DNA of 64,000 nucleotides from Aphanomyces cochlioides (Eukaryota; Oomycota; Saprolegniomycetes; Saprolegniales; Verrucalvaceae): the NCBI GenBank assembly GCA_019828595.1, contig JAHQRK010000018.1, positions 248,001 to 312,000 of the forward strand. The letters are read 5' to 3'. How positions within the stretch are numbered: position 1 is the stretch's first letter; each line of letters begins with the position of its first letter. Below, piece by piece: positions 33,489-44,800 of the stretch. The notes under the pieces were generated by a model. It did not search any database. It was not told the origin of the DNA and was given only the letters and a program-made list of their open reading frames with translations. The position numbers were made by a program, and so were the translations under genes.

Positions 33489-33920
33489 ATGGCCAGATCC
33501 CGCTCGTCCCCTGCTCGCCGCCCTGCGCCTGCTCCTGCTGCTAAGCCACGTGCTGCGCCTGCTCCTGCTCCCGTGCAAGCCGCTCCAGCCCCTGCCCCTG
33601 TCCAACAACAAAGCGGTGGCATGATGTCCGGCTTGATGGGCACGGTTGCTCAAGGTATGGCTTTCGGTACCGGTAGCGCCATTGCCCACCGTGCCGTCGG
33701 TGCCGTGGCCAACTCGTTCGGTGGAAGCAGCGACAACGCTCATCAAGAAGCTGCTCCTGCCGCTGCTGCCCCTGTCCAAGCCGATGTGTGCTCGAACGAC
33801 CACAAGGCCTTCATGGACTGCTTGAACGCCAACCAAAACAACGTCGCGAGCTGCCAATACTACTTCGACCAATACAACCGCTGCACTGGTCAAGGCCAAG
33901 CTTCTTTCTCGGCTAATTAA
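33489..33920 (+). CDS. CHCHD2/CHCHD10/Mix17-type twin CX9C protein (tandem copy 2)
   Basis: 143 residues, same architecture as the preceding gene: MARSRSSPARR start, Ala/Pro-rich stretch, GMAFGTGSAIAHRAVGAVAN hydrophobic region, and CHCH pairs CSNDHKAFMDC and CQYYFDQYNRC. Identity to copy 1 is high across the hydrophobic region and CHCH domain, and lower in the linkers, so this is a tandem duplication. The 304-base spacer has two CCAAT boxes (near 33358 and 33411), so each copy probably has its own promoter. Confidence 0.93.
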   Translation: MARSRSSPARRPAPAPAAKPRAAPAPAPVQAAPAPAPVQQQSGGMMSGLMGTVAQGMAFGTGSAIAHRAVGAVANSFGGSSDNAHQEAAPAAAAPVQADVCSNDHKAFMDCLNANQNNVASCQYYFDQYNRCTGQGQASFSAN

Positions 33921-34869
33921 ACGAAGCAGGTAACACGCGTTTCGAATACAGATTTTGGTTATTTACATCTCCACAAACACAACACATGCAAGATTGAGCC
34001 TAGTTGTCGGACTCCACGCGAAGATTCATTCTACACACGAGCATGTTGCCGTATTCTGGTTCGCGTGTCATTCGTGTCTTGCTTAGAGTGTCGTTGATCT
34101 TGTTTCTTGGTCAAGAGGACATGATGATGCGATCATACACAAATGGCTTTTGAGCGGCCGAAACAGAGAATCTGACGGCGAAATCTCACTCCGTTCCTCG
34201 TCGCTCAAGCTCAGTCGTATAGAATATCACGATTGAGCACGGTTTTCCGTGCCGCATCCAGCTCTCGCGATTGTTTCAGCGCTGTGTGGATCGTCTTGCA
34301 TTGCAATCGCTTGTACTACCGGTAGTATAGCGATCGCTTCCATTCATTCCAGTGACATTGCGTCAAGACAGGGAAGCTTGATGAGGAAATTTCCTAAATA
34401 TCCTAATTTTTATCCGGAATCGGAAAAGACATACAACTAAGGATACTATCGCATGGTTGTGATTTGCATCAAGTTTGAACTTCTCCCAGTGAGGTTCATC
34501 TTCCCCATGCCTGGTAATGTATTATCCCTCCAATCCAATACATAAATCAAGTGTAATTTAGACGAGCTCTGAATACATTCACTCATCATGTGCCAACCAC
34601 GCCATTCTGCGGTGCAACATAAATACATAAGAGTCTAGCACGTGTAGTGTACAGATGTAATGGTGTCTTAGGTGAGAACATTGTCTAATGGCTTTTGATT
34701 GCACCAGGGGAGCGGTCCGAATGGAGAAAGTACAGAGACGAGAGGAGTGGGATCTTTTCCCAGTAATGAAGTGGGACGTATCCCAATGATGAAGTTGAAT
34801 ATCCGGATAAACCATCATCTGGTCCAAGGAAAAGCCTCCGGCTCGCAGTTTACAAGACGGAACAGCAGA
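33921..34869. other. Intergenic, no gene seen
   Basis: No coding signal. An ACTACCGGTAGT palindrome occurs at 34315-34326. The last 200 bases are presumably the promoter of kinase copy 2. Confidence 0.5.
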
Positions 34870-36408
34870 ATGGCAGATGGAGCTGATGCGGTGAAAGAAA
34901 CGGACGTCGCGCAAGTCCAGGAAGACGACGATGGTGTTCCAAGCCAAGTGAATGATTACAAGATTGGCGCTCTCTTGGGAGAAGGCGCGTATTCCAAGGT
35001 CTACTTGTGTCAGAAGACGGAAAACATGCTCGTGACGAAATATGTCGAACCTTCCGCTCCAATGCATGCCTCATGTTGTCGTGTCTGTAGGCTCTCAAGA
35101 TCCTCAACAAATCGTTCTTGAAACGCAAGCGTGAAATCAAGATGGTGAACGGCCGTCCCGTGCACTCGAATGCGTTCAACAAAGTCGTCAAAGAGATTGC
35201 CATCATGAAAAAGCTCCGACATCCCAATCTGACCAAATTGCATGAAGTCATTGACGATGCCGAGCACGACAAGATGTACTTGGTGCTGGAACTCGTTACG
35301 GGAGGACAAGTCATGGATTGGGACGCCGATGCATTGCTGTATAATTACCTGGGCGAGCCAAACTCAGCACCCACATCCGTCGTCCAACACTGCGTACTCG
35401 ACACGGCGCTCGCGCTCGAATATTGTACGTATTGCATTCGCGCGAATTGTGCTTGATGCAGTGTAGTACATGCAAATCAAATCTGTCATCGCGACATCAA
35501 GCCTGAAAATGTCCTCATGACAAACGACAAGACCCATTACAAGCTGAGTGATTTCGGCGTCGCACACATGTTCAACGAAGAAGAAGACTCGAGCAAGCAG
35601 CTCAAGAACACGGAGGGAACATACCATTACCTGGCGCCTGAAAGCACCGTTGGCCAAGCGTACGATCCATTCAAGGTCGATGTTTGGGCTCTAGGAGTGA
35701 CAGCGTACGCCATGCTCTTCCGGCGTCTGCCGTTTGCAGGCCTGCCAGAGCAAATCAGTGGCGGCGCTTTGTCGATCATGCAGTGCATTCGAGACGATCC
35801 TCTCGAGTTTCCATCGTCGGACGTCGATCCTGAATGCCTGAACATGCTCGAACGTCTCCTTGACAAGAATCCAGACACACGTTTGACGTTGAAACAACTT
35901 GTTGAGCACCCATGGCTCGCTGCGGCTCGCACTGGCGTTGCAGAAGAAGCCATGCGCGTGTCCGTCGTGTCTGTCGACGAACAAGATATCAACTTGGCAT
36001 TCACACCCGTCAACAACTTGCTCCTTATGGTCAGTTTATTGTGTTGGAAACGTGTCTGATGCTTTCGAGTAGGTCAAGATCAAGATGAAGTTCAGCCAGA
36101 AACTCCGCGGCATCCGACATGCTATTAGCGAACGGAACGAAGCGCGCAATTCACTAGGCGAAATGCCATCTCCAGTGCGCGAGTCCACGTCGCCCGCAGC
36201 GTCTACCGTGCAAATCCCAATGTCAGACTTGACACTGGGCGAACCAGAAGGAGAAACTCACGGCGATGACGACAACCAGCAGGGCGACGTGAACCAAGTG
36301 CCGCGTAGTCCACCCAAGCGTGACCGTAGCATTGGAGACACGTTTTTCCAACGTCAGAGCTCCAAGACAGTCGACGGCAAGAAGAAGAAAGATTGCTGTA
36401 TCATGTAG
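34870..36408 (+). CDS. CaMKK/SNF1-activating-type protein kinase with CaaX end (copy 2)
   Basis: Exons 34870-35043, 35091-35424, 35467-36029 and 36073-36408 give 468 residues, exactly the length of copy 1. Introns are 47, 42 and 43 bases. Motifs: LLGEGAYSKVYL, ALKILNKSF, EIAIMKKL, HRDIKPEN, DFGVAHMF, TYHYLAPES, DVWALGVTAYAML. The insert KRKREIKMVNGR is shared with copy 1. After the kinase comes FTPVNNLLLM, a basic stretch, an acidic Ser/Pro-rich linker, and a polybasic KKKKDCCIM end: a CaaX box with an extra adjacent cysteine that could also be palmitoylated. The copies differ in intron number (three versus seven). The AMPK kinase role is inferred from family. Confidence 0.88.
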
Positions 36409-36492
36409 CCAACGTAGTCTAATTAATACAACAAGCATCATGAACTTCGGTCGGGTGTCTGAGGTGCGAGGCCAGCATAGGAAGCGCATCTC

Positions 36493-36744
36493 ATGGAGAC
36501 AGCGACGAATACAAGAAGCACAGCCAACTATCTTGGAATCTGCACCGAGGAATGCGACCACAGCTCTATCCGTCGTGCTAGACATCAGTCCCGTCGAGAG
36601 ACGCGTCGTCTGGGACTCACCCAAGCAATTCATGCCAAAGTCGATGCATTGATTGTCCAAGCCGGTGATCCATCGTCTGCACTCTTGTCCATGGAACACC
36701 ATGCAAACCACGATCATGGAGTTGCAGAGCATTTGACGACCTGA
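36493..36744 (+). CDS. Small uncharacterised ORF
   Basis: 83 residues from the ATG at 36493. Composition is coding-like: Arg-rich middle (IRRARHQSRRETRRLGL) and a charged end. No domain recognised. An in-frame extension from the ATG at 36440 would need a splice that I could not confirm. Confidence 0.35.
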   Translation: METATNTRSTANYLGICTEECDHSSIRRARHQSRRETRRLGLTQAIHAKVDALIVQAGDPSSALLSMEHHANHDHGVAEHLTT

Positions 36745-36836
36745 CATCGAGCAAGAAGTCGTGGACTGCCCTTTTCGACATCGATGCATGTCAACCAGCT
36801 CGGGATGACCATTTCAGATATTGATGCATGTTATCT

Positions 36837-38590
36837 TCAAGCTTGTTTGAGTAGTTGGACAATCGCGTCGTGGTGATTGTGCTCGGCAAACTCGACGGCG
36901 GTGTGTCCATCCTACGATGGGGTTTTGTCAGTCCCAGCTCCACTGTAGCAAACAATTACTTTGCTCGTCGCGTTGATGTCAATCTTGGGATGCGCGACCA
37001 GCAGTCGAACGATGGCTTCGAGTCCTTCTTGGGACGCTACCATCAGTGCAGTCGCTCCATGCTAACACACACACAACGTGAGCTCGACAAGCGCAGTCTT
37101 TCATGTGGCCATATACCTCGTTCTCTTTGAGATTGCAGTCGATGTCAGGATGTTTGAGCAACGCCTCGACAATCTCGACGTTTTCATTCATGACGGCGGA
37201 AATGAGCGGCGACAGTCCATTCTATCAATGCAAAACAGCTTCAAAGAGATACGAGCGGAATCGCGTACCATGTCTTGATCGTTTACTTGGATGTCTGATC
37301 GAGCCAAGAGCAACTTTGCGATTTCAACGTGGCCGCCATCGCACGCTAGCATGAGCGCTGAAATGCCCAACTATCCAAGAGGATGTAAGTGCAAGCAACT
37401 GAAAGACTCGGTACGTCGTCTTGAGCATTGCAGTCGACTTCAGGATCGCCCAGAAGCATCTCAACGAGCTTGACTTGCCCCGTGGTGGCTGCAACAAGAA
37501 GTGACGTGCCTTCATCCTACAAGTTCAACGTCAACGACGCATTCAAGCTAGCTGCTGCTACTGACATAGAACGCAGGCTCCTTCAGCAAGAGCTTAACGA
37601 CGTCCAAGTTGGTTTCATCTGCTTGGAGGATCCACGCGACGATGCTTTCCTGCGTGTGCTCAGCTAAATTCATTGCAGTCTCGACTTACTTTAATGTCTT
37701 GGATGTGTTGCCGGGTGGTAGGATGCTGCAGAAAGAGCTCCAGAACTTCGGCTTTGCCAGCTTCACATGCCTCCAACACAGCCGTGGCATCGTCCTATGC
37801 TTGGTTCAGCAGGTTGTGATGTTGTTATCGTACTGAAGCTTGAATTCCAACGTCGATGGATGGATGGTCAAGGAGAAGTCGAGCCACGCAAGTGTGTCCT
37901 TCACTTGCGGCGACCATAAGAGCTGTCGAGCCGTTCTAATGATTCGTCAGCTTCATTGAGATAGCGGACATGCAACCAAATCTTGCGCATTTACGTCAGT
38001 CGATGGATGGCTTAAGAGCAGACGAACGACGTCAGCATTGCCGTCTTCGGCAGCTAGCATCAATGCTGTCGAACCTAACTACACAGAGATTCAGATCACT
38101 CTTGGGGCGACGAGGGAGGACCTGGCTACGCATATTGCAGTCGAGATTTGGCTGAGCTAAGAGCAGCTCGATGATCTTGATATCTCGATTCAAGAGCGAG
38201 TGGATCATGAGTGGCGTCCATCCATTCTAGCCGACGTCAAACAACTGACATTCACCAAGTTTATACCTCGCTCTGGAAATTCACATCGGTCGCTGGATCA
38301 GCCAAGAGATCTCGGACGGCTTGGACGGTCTCAACATGCATAAGTGGTGGCCAGTTCTCGACATCAAAGATTGGAGCTTCAACAGTCTCTTGATCCGTCT
38401 CGGTTGTGAACATTCGTCGTGGTGACCCTCCAAATCCAAGTCCACTGAAAGATGTCAGCGGGCGACTGACAGTGGTCACTACAGAGCTTCGCAGTGAAAT
38501 ACTTCTAGCGAGCGCTTGGATCTGTCGCGGTGCGCTACATCGAGAAACCAAGCGCTGCAAGCTCGTCGACCGAAGTACTGCCACGATCAT
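36837..38590 (-). CDS. Ankyrin-repeat protein with mitochondrial-type N-terminus, 11 exons
   Basis: Exons: 38590-38267, 38226-38122, 38078-37977, 37935-37834, 37794-37690, 37649-37566, 37516-37415, 37370-37269, 37221-37117, 37061-36960 and 36911-36837. The product is 435 residues. The first exon (108 codons) encodes an Arg/Ser-rich N-terminus (MIVAVLRSTSLQRLVSR) typical of mitochondrial targeting. Each following exon encodes one ankyrin repeat of 34-35 residues (28 in exon 6), e.g. GSTALMLAAEDGNADVVRLL and GISALMLACDGGHVEIAKLL. All ten introns are 39-55 bases and in phase 0, so every exon can be added or lost without a frame change. Ankyrin repeats bind proteins; the partner is unknown. Confidence 0.88.
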
Positions 38591-39016
38591 GCTTGATTTT
38601 CATGACTGGTTGACTTTGATATTTCAATAAAGTAAATATGTTTTCGTTCAAGTAGAATACTCTCATATAAGTAAAACAATACTCCCGTTTAATTAAAACT
38701 TCCATGGATATCCATGGAGGAATTGAAGTCAGGGCAAGGCTGGCGCTGGTCGCCGTGCTCTAGGCTGACTACCTCTACAGCGCTAAGGCTAATGGCATAT
38801 GATTGACTATGATTTGTCTACTGGACTCCAGTCGTTTGGAGTGTACATCGCTCAGTGACGTGGAGAATCATTATATTTTATTCCAAGGTGCCCAGCAACC
38901 AGCTTCAGTCTCAGGTCTGAACTACATGCACATGCAGCTCTTTCTTCGTACTGAATCAAGGCTGTTGAATCCGATGGCAGTCATTACGAATAGCAATCGA
39001 GTAGGCCGTGTGAGTG
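38591..39016. other. Intergenic, no gene seen
   Basis: Upstream region of the ankyrin gene and 3' side of the next minus-strand gene. No coding signal. Confidence 0.5.
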
Positions 39017-39669
39017 TCAAAATGTGCATTCGCACTCACGGACGAGCAGCGCCTCACATTGTACCGTGGTGGGATCTCGCGACACTTTGGCCTTCTCACG
39101 AACCAAGTCGATCGGAGTCATGCCCTGCATTTTGAGTCAATCATACGACTCAAATCGACTTGACCGCACGTACGTTGTTGTTGACAGCTTGGACATTGAA
39201 ATTCCGCTCCAGGAGCCATGCACAGACGTCGTGTTGGCCATTTGCCGCTGCTTTGTGGAGTAGACAATCACCCTACGCAGAGCTTAGGACCGTCTCGGCT
39301 TGATTTCTCTCTTACTTTTCGGTCGAGAGCATCCATGTTGGCACCGATAAGTCGGAGGTACTCAAGTACATGAATGTGACCGTCTCGAGCTGCCCAGTGA
39401 GCGGCAGTCCAACCCATGTATCCCCGAGCGTCTGGGTCGACCTCTGAAACCTCAGTCAAGCGCCGCACAGTGTCCAAGTTGCCTTCTTTGGCAGCGTCCA
39501 TAAGCTCTTCGATCAAAGCTGCTGTGTTGTTCGCTTCGGACTCGTCAGTGTTTGAGAGGACGTCGTCTGAACACGTTGTTGCCTCTGGCTCAGACTCTCG
39601 TCTTGTCGAGGTAAACAGAGGAAGCACTGACTTGACGCCAAGGAAGTCGCTCCACGTTTGCCGTCCCAT
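39017..39669 (-). CDS. Small ankyrin-repeat protein
   Basis: Exons 39669-39316, 39272-39174 and 39124-39017 give 186 residues; introns are 43 and 49 bases, both phase 0. An acidic region (about residues 25-55) precedes ankyrin repeats: LMDAAKEGNLDTVRRL, GWTAAHWAARDGHIHVLEYL, GDCLLHKAAANGQHDVCAWL and GMTPIDLVREKA. The exon-per-repeat, phase-0 organisation is the same as in the neighbouring large ankyrin gene, suggesting common origin. Confidence 0.8.
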
Positions 39670-39779
39670 GCAGCTTTAAAAATAGCAACCAGATTCGGCA
39701 ATGGGAAGTTTGATATTACAAAGTCAATTCTGGCCACCATTGTCCGATAATAACTCCACCAACGACTTGAAATTTCTCT

Positions 39780-41570
39780 CTACTGGAGCGATGGTTTTTC
39801 ATAATGCTTGAACCGTAGATAGGCATAGTCATCACCCGATCGATCACGCACACATCTGTCCAAGCGAGGGACGTGTGTTGCGAGAACATCATCTAGGTAG
39901 CTCTTCTCGGGGAGAGAAAAAGGCTCAAAGCCATCCAGACGGGTTTGCGTGAGCGCCATTTCAAGGCCAGGCAAAATGCTGTTGTAGGTTGCGATCGTTT
40001 CGTCGTGGGTTCGATCCGACTTTATCAAGCGCGACGCATATGTTGATGCAAAAACGGTGGGAAGCCACGACAAAACATCGGCTTGCATTTTCGCCAAAGC
40101 TTTTTCGCCAGCCTTCCACGACAAGAGGGAGGCTGCTGCTGATGTTCCCGTGAGTTTGAGAAATTCGCCCCATCGAAATGCTCGCTACAGCTGTGATGTA
40201 AGTCTAAATCGTTTGGAAGAACGCACCTTGGACATTGCAACCTGTTTGGCCCATTCTTGCTTCCACATCGGTTGAGTTGAAGATGCCTCAGAAGATTGGA
40301 TGGCAGGAGTACCGTCAGTGACACCCCACGTGCGCACAATGTACATCACACTCACGCCGACACCAGCAGCCACTAAACCCATCGTAATACCATGCCAGAG
40401 ATTTTCAATCCACTTGTATTCTTTCTGGCATGCCTCAATCAGCGTCACATGCATCTGTAAAGTCGGGTTAGGATGCCACACAAGGCTACGAGGTGACTAT
40501 TTACCTTCAATTTGGCACAGAGCGATTTGAATGCCGTGAGCATATTATCAGTGGCGAGGTCTGGAGCCCGCTGCACTTCGCGGAGAATTTCACCACGCGT
40601 GCCGTCGAATTCGGTATGCAGAAGAGTCTGAAGCATTGCTTCTTCCGTCTTGAGCTGATTGTCGGGCGCCCCATTCACTGGTACATACATTGTGTAGATG
40701 AATGGCATATCCTAGGGGCGAGGATGATTCAATGAAAACCTCCCGAGCAACGTTACCTTGCGAGGAATAACTTTGCTGAGATTCCAGCAAAGAGCACCAT
40801 ACGCTCGTGCAAAATCATGGACTGTTTTAAAGTCGTCGACCTTGTTGAGAATCAGTCGGACTTTAGAATTGACATGGTTGAGCGATGTTGTGAGCACATC
40901 GAGCGATTCAAATGTCGTGCCGGGTTTATCAGGATCAAACATGACCAAGATGATATCCGCGCGTTCTACATTCATATCAGCTCCATAGAATGCGGACTTT
41001 CTACCTGCAAGCCATCGCACAACTTTTTTGAAATCGTATCCTCGATCCATGTCAGTACGATCACGCGTTTGTGTAGTTCCAGGGGGATCAATCATGCCAG
41101 GCGAATCAATGATCATCATACCCGTTGTGTCCAAGAGAGCGCAATTTTCAAGTACTTTGAGCTCGACTTGGGAAACAAAGTCTGCGCCAAAGAGTCCTTT
41201 AATGTCTTGGAATCCAAATTTGTTGTCTCGGGAAAGTGCATACCCATCAAGACGTTCGGCACGCTTGCCTCCCATCAAGACGGTAAACATGCAATCTGTC
41301 GGCGCGCGTCCCGTCTTTTGCACTTCTTGACCAAGCATGTGGTTGATAAATGTACTCTTTCCCGACGAGTGATTCCCAAGAACGAGCACCATGGGGACAT
41401 GGACTTTTGTGAAGGATGCAAATTTGCTCTGTTGTCGAAGCCTAGCCAGGTCTGGCGTCATAACCCACAGTTAAATCACTTACGTACTTTTCCAATCGAT
41501 CAAGCATCGTCTCTATCTCGCGCTGGATCATGCGATTGAGCTCGCCCGACGCCTTGAGATCGTCCTCCAT
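39780..41570 (-). CDS. Dynamin/EHD-like GTPase with a C-terminal transmembrane helix
   Basis: Exons 41570-41488, 41441-40757, 40711-40505, 40454-40227 and 40184-39780 give 535 residues; introns are 46, 45, 50 and 42 bases. The GTPase domain has G1 GNHSSGKST near residue 48, G3 DSPG, and G4 NKVD, in the arrangement of EHD and sarcalumenin-type dynamins, with the characteristic VLMGGKRAERLDGYAL between G1 and G3. After the helical part a single hydrophobic segment (ITMGLVAAGVGVSVMYIV, about residues 348-365) is followed by a further 170 residues. EHD proteins normally have an EH domain and no transmembrane helix; none is seen here. A membrane-remodelling role is likely; the compartment is not known. 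Confidence 0.82.
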
Positions 41571-41827
41571 TGTCTTCGTCAGAGGCTTTGGATGTCAAAT
41601 CAAAAAGTGGCAGAAAACAGACACAACTTTGTACAACCAACATTCTCCAAGTTTCTTATAAGACCTCGTCATTTCTTTAAATATTTTAAGACAAAAAGAA
41701 CATTCACAAAAGTGATTTACTTGCTATTCTTTTTATAAATCTTTAATGTCATCTGTGAGTTTAAAACTGCTGAGCATGGTTAAAGAATATCTTTAAGACA
41801 GTTTAAGACAGGTTGAAATTATTCTTT

Positions 41828-44800
41828 TTATACTTTGCCAGTATACTGATGTGTTTCCTTGTAGTGGGCATCCATCGTCTTGAGCACGACCTTTGCCGTG
41901 CTATCGAGCGACCCGTAGAGTTGATCCTTCTCGTATTTGGAGCAGACGTCCAGAAGGGCGTAAATGCCAGGCCGTAGCGTCTCAAAGACGTCTTGGGGAA
42001 GCGCGTCTGTCTTGGTGAAAAACTCGGCGAGCATGTAAACCATGTGCTTGCGAAGAGTGACAGCTTGGGGAAGCATGTAGCCGTAGAGACGCGTGAGATT
42101 TGACGCCCAGAGATGCAAGAGCTTCTTGTTGTCGTCACCGTTCTGGAAATTCAAAAGAGCCCGCAAGAGTGCATTGCAACCGGCAACAAACGTTGGCAAA
42201 TACATTGGCAGCGACGAGCTGAACTGCCTCAATAATCGCAACAGCAGCAAGTATGACTGCTGCCACACACCGGCAAACCATTCGCTAGAAGGCTGCAACG
42301 ACGTAGCAATGAGTGGGCGCAATGACAAAAGCGCAATTTGGACGTCGCTGGCATGCCAGCCAAATGCATCTGCCTTGGTGAAAGCTTGAACAACGACTTC
42401 ACACGCAGCGACGTGGATTTGTGAGAGGTCAGTCGTTGCAGGACAGAGGTCGACGAGCGCAGCTAGGAACGGTTTGGCTGATTCGTGGAGGTATCGTTTG
42501 TGTGGAGTGAGTTTATCGAGGCGAAGAAGGCACAAGAACGCTTGCAAGGCAGCGAGGACTCGCGTCTTGTTGTCAACCTTGAGCTCTGTCGTCAAAGTAT
42601 GCCACACTAGTCGGAACTCCTCGGTCGACGCGTTGTCCACAAGCGCGACAAATGAATCCACGACATGGGGCGCTTCGAATGCAACGAGAAGAGTGGCAAG
42701 GAGGCGACCAAACATGGCCAAGTTGACGTGCAACTCGTGCTTGTGCGAGCAAACGACATGGATCAAGCGGAGAATGCCCGCCGACGATGAGTCGTTCACA
42801 AATGTACGGCATGCGACAGCTAGCATGGGTCCCAAGGCCACCAAAAGCTCTTGGTTGTGTGCTTTAGCTCGCACGAGGTCGTAATGCAACAACGCGGCAA
42901 ACACTGAGGCGAATTCAGCACTTGGAGAAGATTGAGCAAGGACGAGCGGTCGCACTGTGGCGACAAAACGCTCGCCAGCAGCATGCGCTGACGTGACCCA
43001 GCCGTCGGCACAAATCGTCACCATGCCCAGGATCGATCGAGGCAAGCGATCAGAGGCAGAAATTGCCGTGGCCGCTGAAATGACAGCATCTTGGACTTTG
43101 TTCATCGTCTTTGGGTGAAAATGGACCAAGACACGGACAACTGCTTTGGCCAGAGGAGCGGCGTTCACGGTGGCTGAATTCGACGACCACGACGCAAACG
43201 AAGTACTTGCCCACGCTTCAAAGACTGCCAAGATGGATGGCTCGAACGGACTCGTCATGGCAGAGAGGAAGTGTTCGAGCCAAAGATGGACGGCTGCGAT
43301 CGCCTTTTCCAAAGGTTTGCCATCGAGGGCCGCATCGATGTGTAGCATGCATTGAAAGAGTTGGTCGCGCGCCGACCCAGCGAGGAATGGAATCGGTACT
43401 GCGGATACAAACGCCAATGCATCCTCGAGTTCTTGGGTTGTCGCTGGTGTAGGCGAGAACTTTCCAGCGGCAGAAGATTTGGAGAGCTGACTGAGCGTCG
43501 TCTTCTTTGACGGAGGCCATAAAGCCAACGTGCGTTGCTCGAGCATGCGCGTCAAAACCACGGGAAGCACGGCGAGGAATGGACGAATTTCATAGAACGC
43601 AGCGTCGAGAAAGATATTGGGCTCGAGTGTTTGGGCGATCGCAGACGTAGCCATGGCTTGAACAAATTCAGAGCAGGCTTTGGACGACGCAGAGACACCA
43701 AGTTCGCTCAGGAACGGGGTGATACAAGCATGCGACGCGCAATTGGTCGCTGTCGTCAGGACAAACGACGCAATCGCGACAGATTCGTTCGTCTCGTCGA
43801 AGCGAGCGACCAGTTGACGAACGCGCGTTGCACAGAGCTTGAGGATGCCATCGAGACGGCTGCTTTGCGTTTCTTCGTCTTGGCATATCGTCTGGACGAA
43901 ATGGAGAAAGTCTGGATGGCCAAAGCAAGTGTCAATGACAAACGTCATGTCGATGGATTTGTCAGTGAGTTCCAAGAGTTCCCCCATGAGGCTGAGGGTT
44001 TCCCGTTGGATGGAAGTGTGCGACGTCTTGGACTTGGTTGCAATCGTGGGCCACAAGACCAAATCAAACGTTTGCTTGGCACACGAATGCACGACGGGCT
44101 GGAGATGTTGCAGGACAGGAACTTCCTGGACGTAGAGGGCAAAGATAGTGCGAACGAGCCCCAGGCGCTCGGCATTGTCTGCTTTGACCGCGCGGTAGAG
44201 CGCGTCATGGAAAAAGAGCCACAGGGATTCGACTTGACCAGACGGTAAGGCTGCAAATGCTTTGCGTGATGCTCCGTCGAGTCGTGGTGCGTCGTGAAAG
44301 AGGTCGCAGATGGCCGTCGTCGCTTCGGGGGTAGAGATGTCAAAGAGCGTTCCAAAAAACTCTTCGAGCAAGCGCATCGCATCGTATGACTCGACAAGTT
44401 TTGCCAAACATGTCGCCGCAAGACGTTTGTCTTGGTCGTTCCTGGCGGCGCCACACCGTAAGGCCAAGTAATCAAAGACGCGGGCGAGATGGGGCTGTAA
44501 GATCTTGGGAGAGCACTCCACCATCGCCGAGAACATGTTGGTTTCGTCCGCGACTACACTGGATAAGGATTTCTCGGCATTGAGAACAAGGCGATCCATG
44601 ATAGACGCCACTACTTGCTCGAGGTAGTAATATTGATGCTGCTCGGCATTGTCTTCAGCCACACGGTAGATGTCGCTAGCGTTCATGACGTCCCAGAGAC
44701 ATCCAAGTAAATGGAGACCTTCTTCCGACTCTAAAGTCGAAGAGCCGTCAGTGACGCGGACGACTTCCATGGCAACGGCTGTCATATCGAGCCAGAACGT

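Noticed and set aside
36223..36789. 188-codon minus-strand frame
   Set aside because: Overlaps the end of the kinase on the other strand and shows no domain.
43535..44248. 237-codon plus-strand frame
   Set aside because: Antisense shadow of the URB2-like gene.
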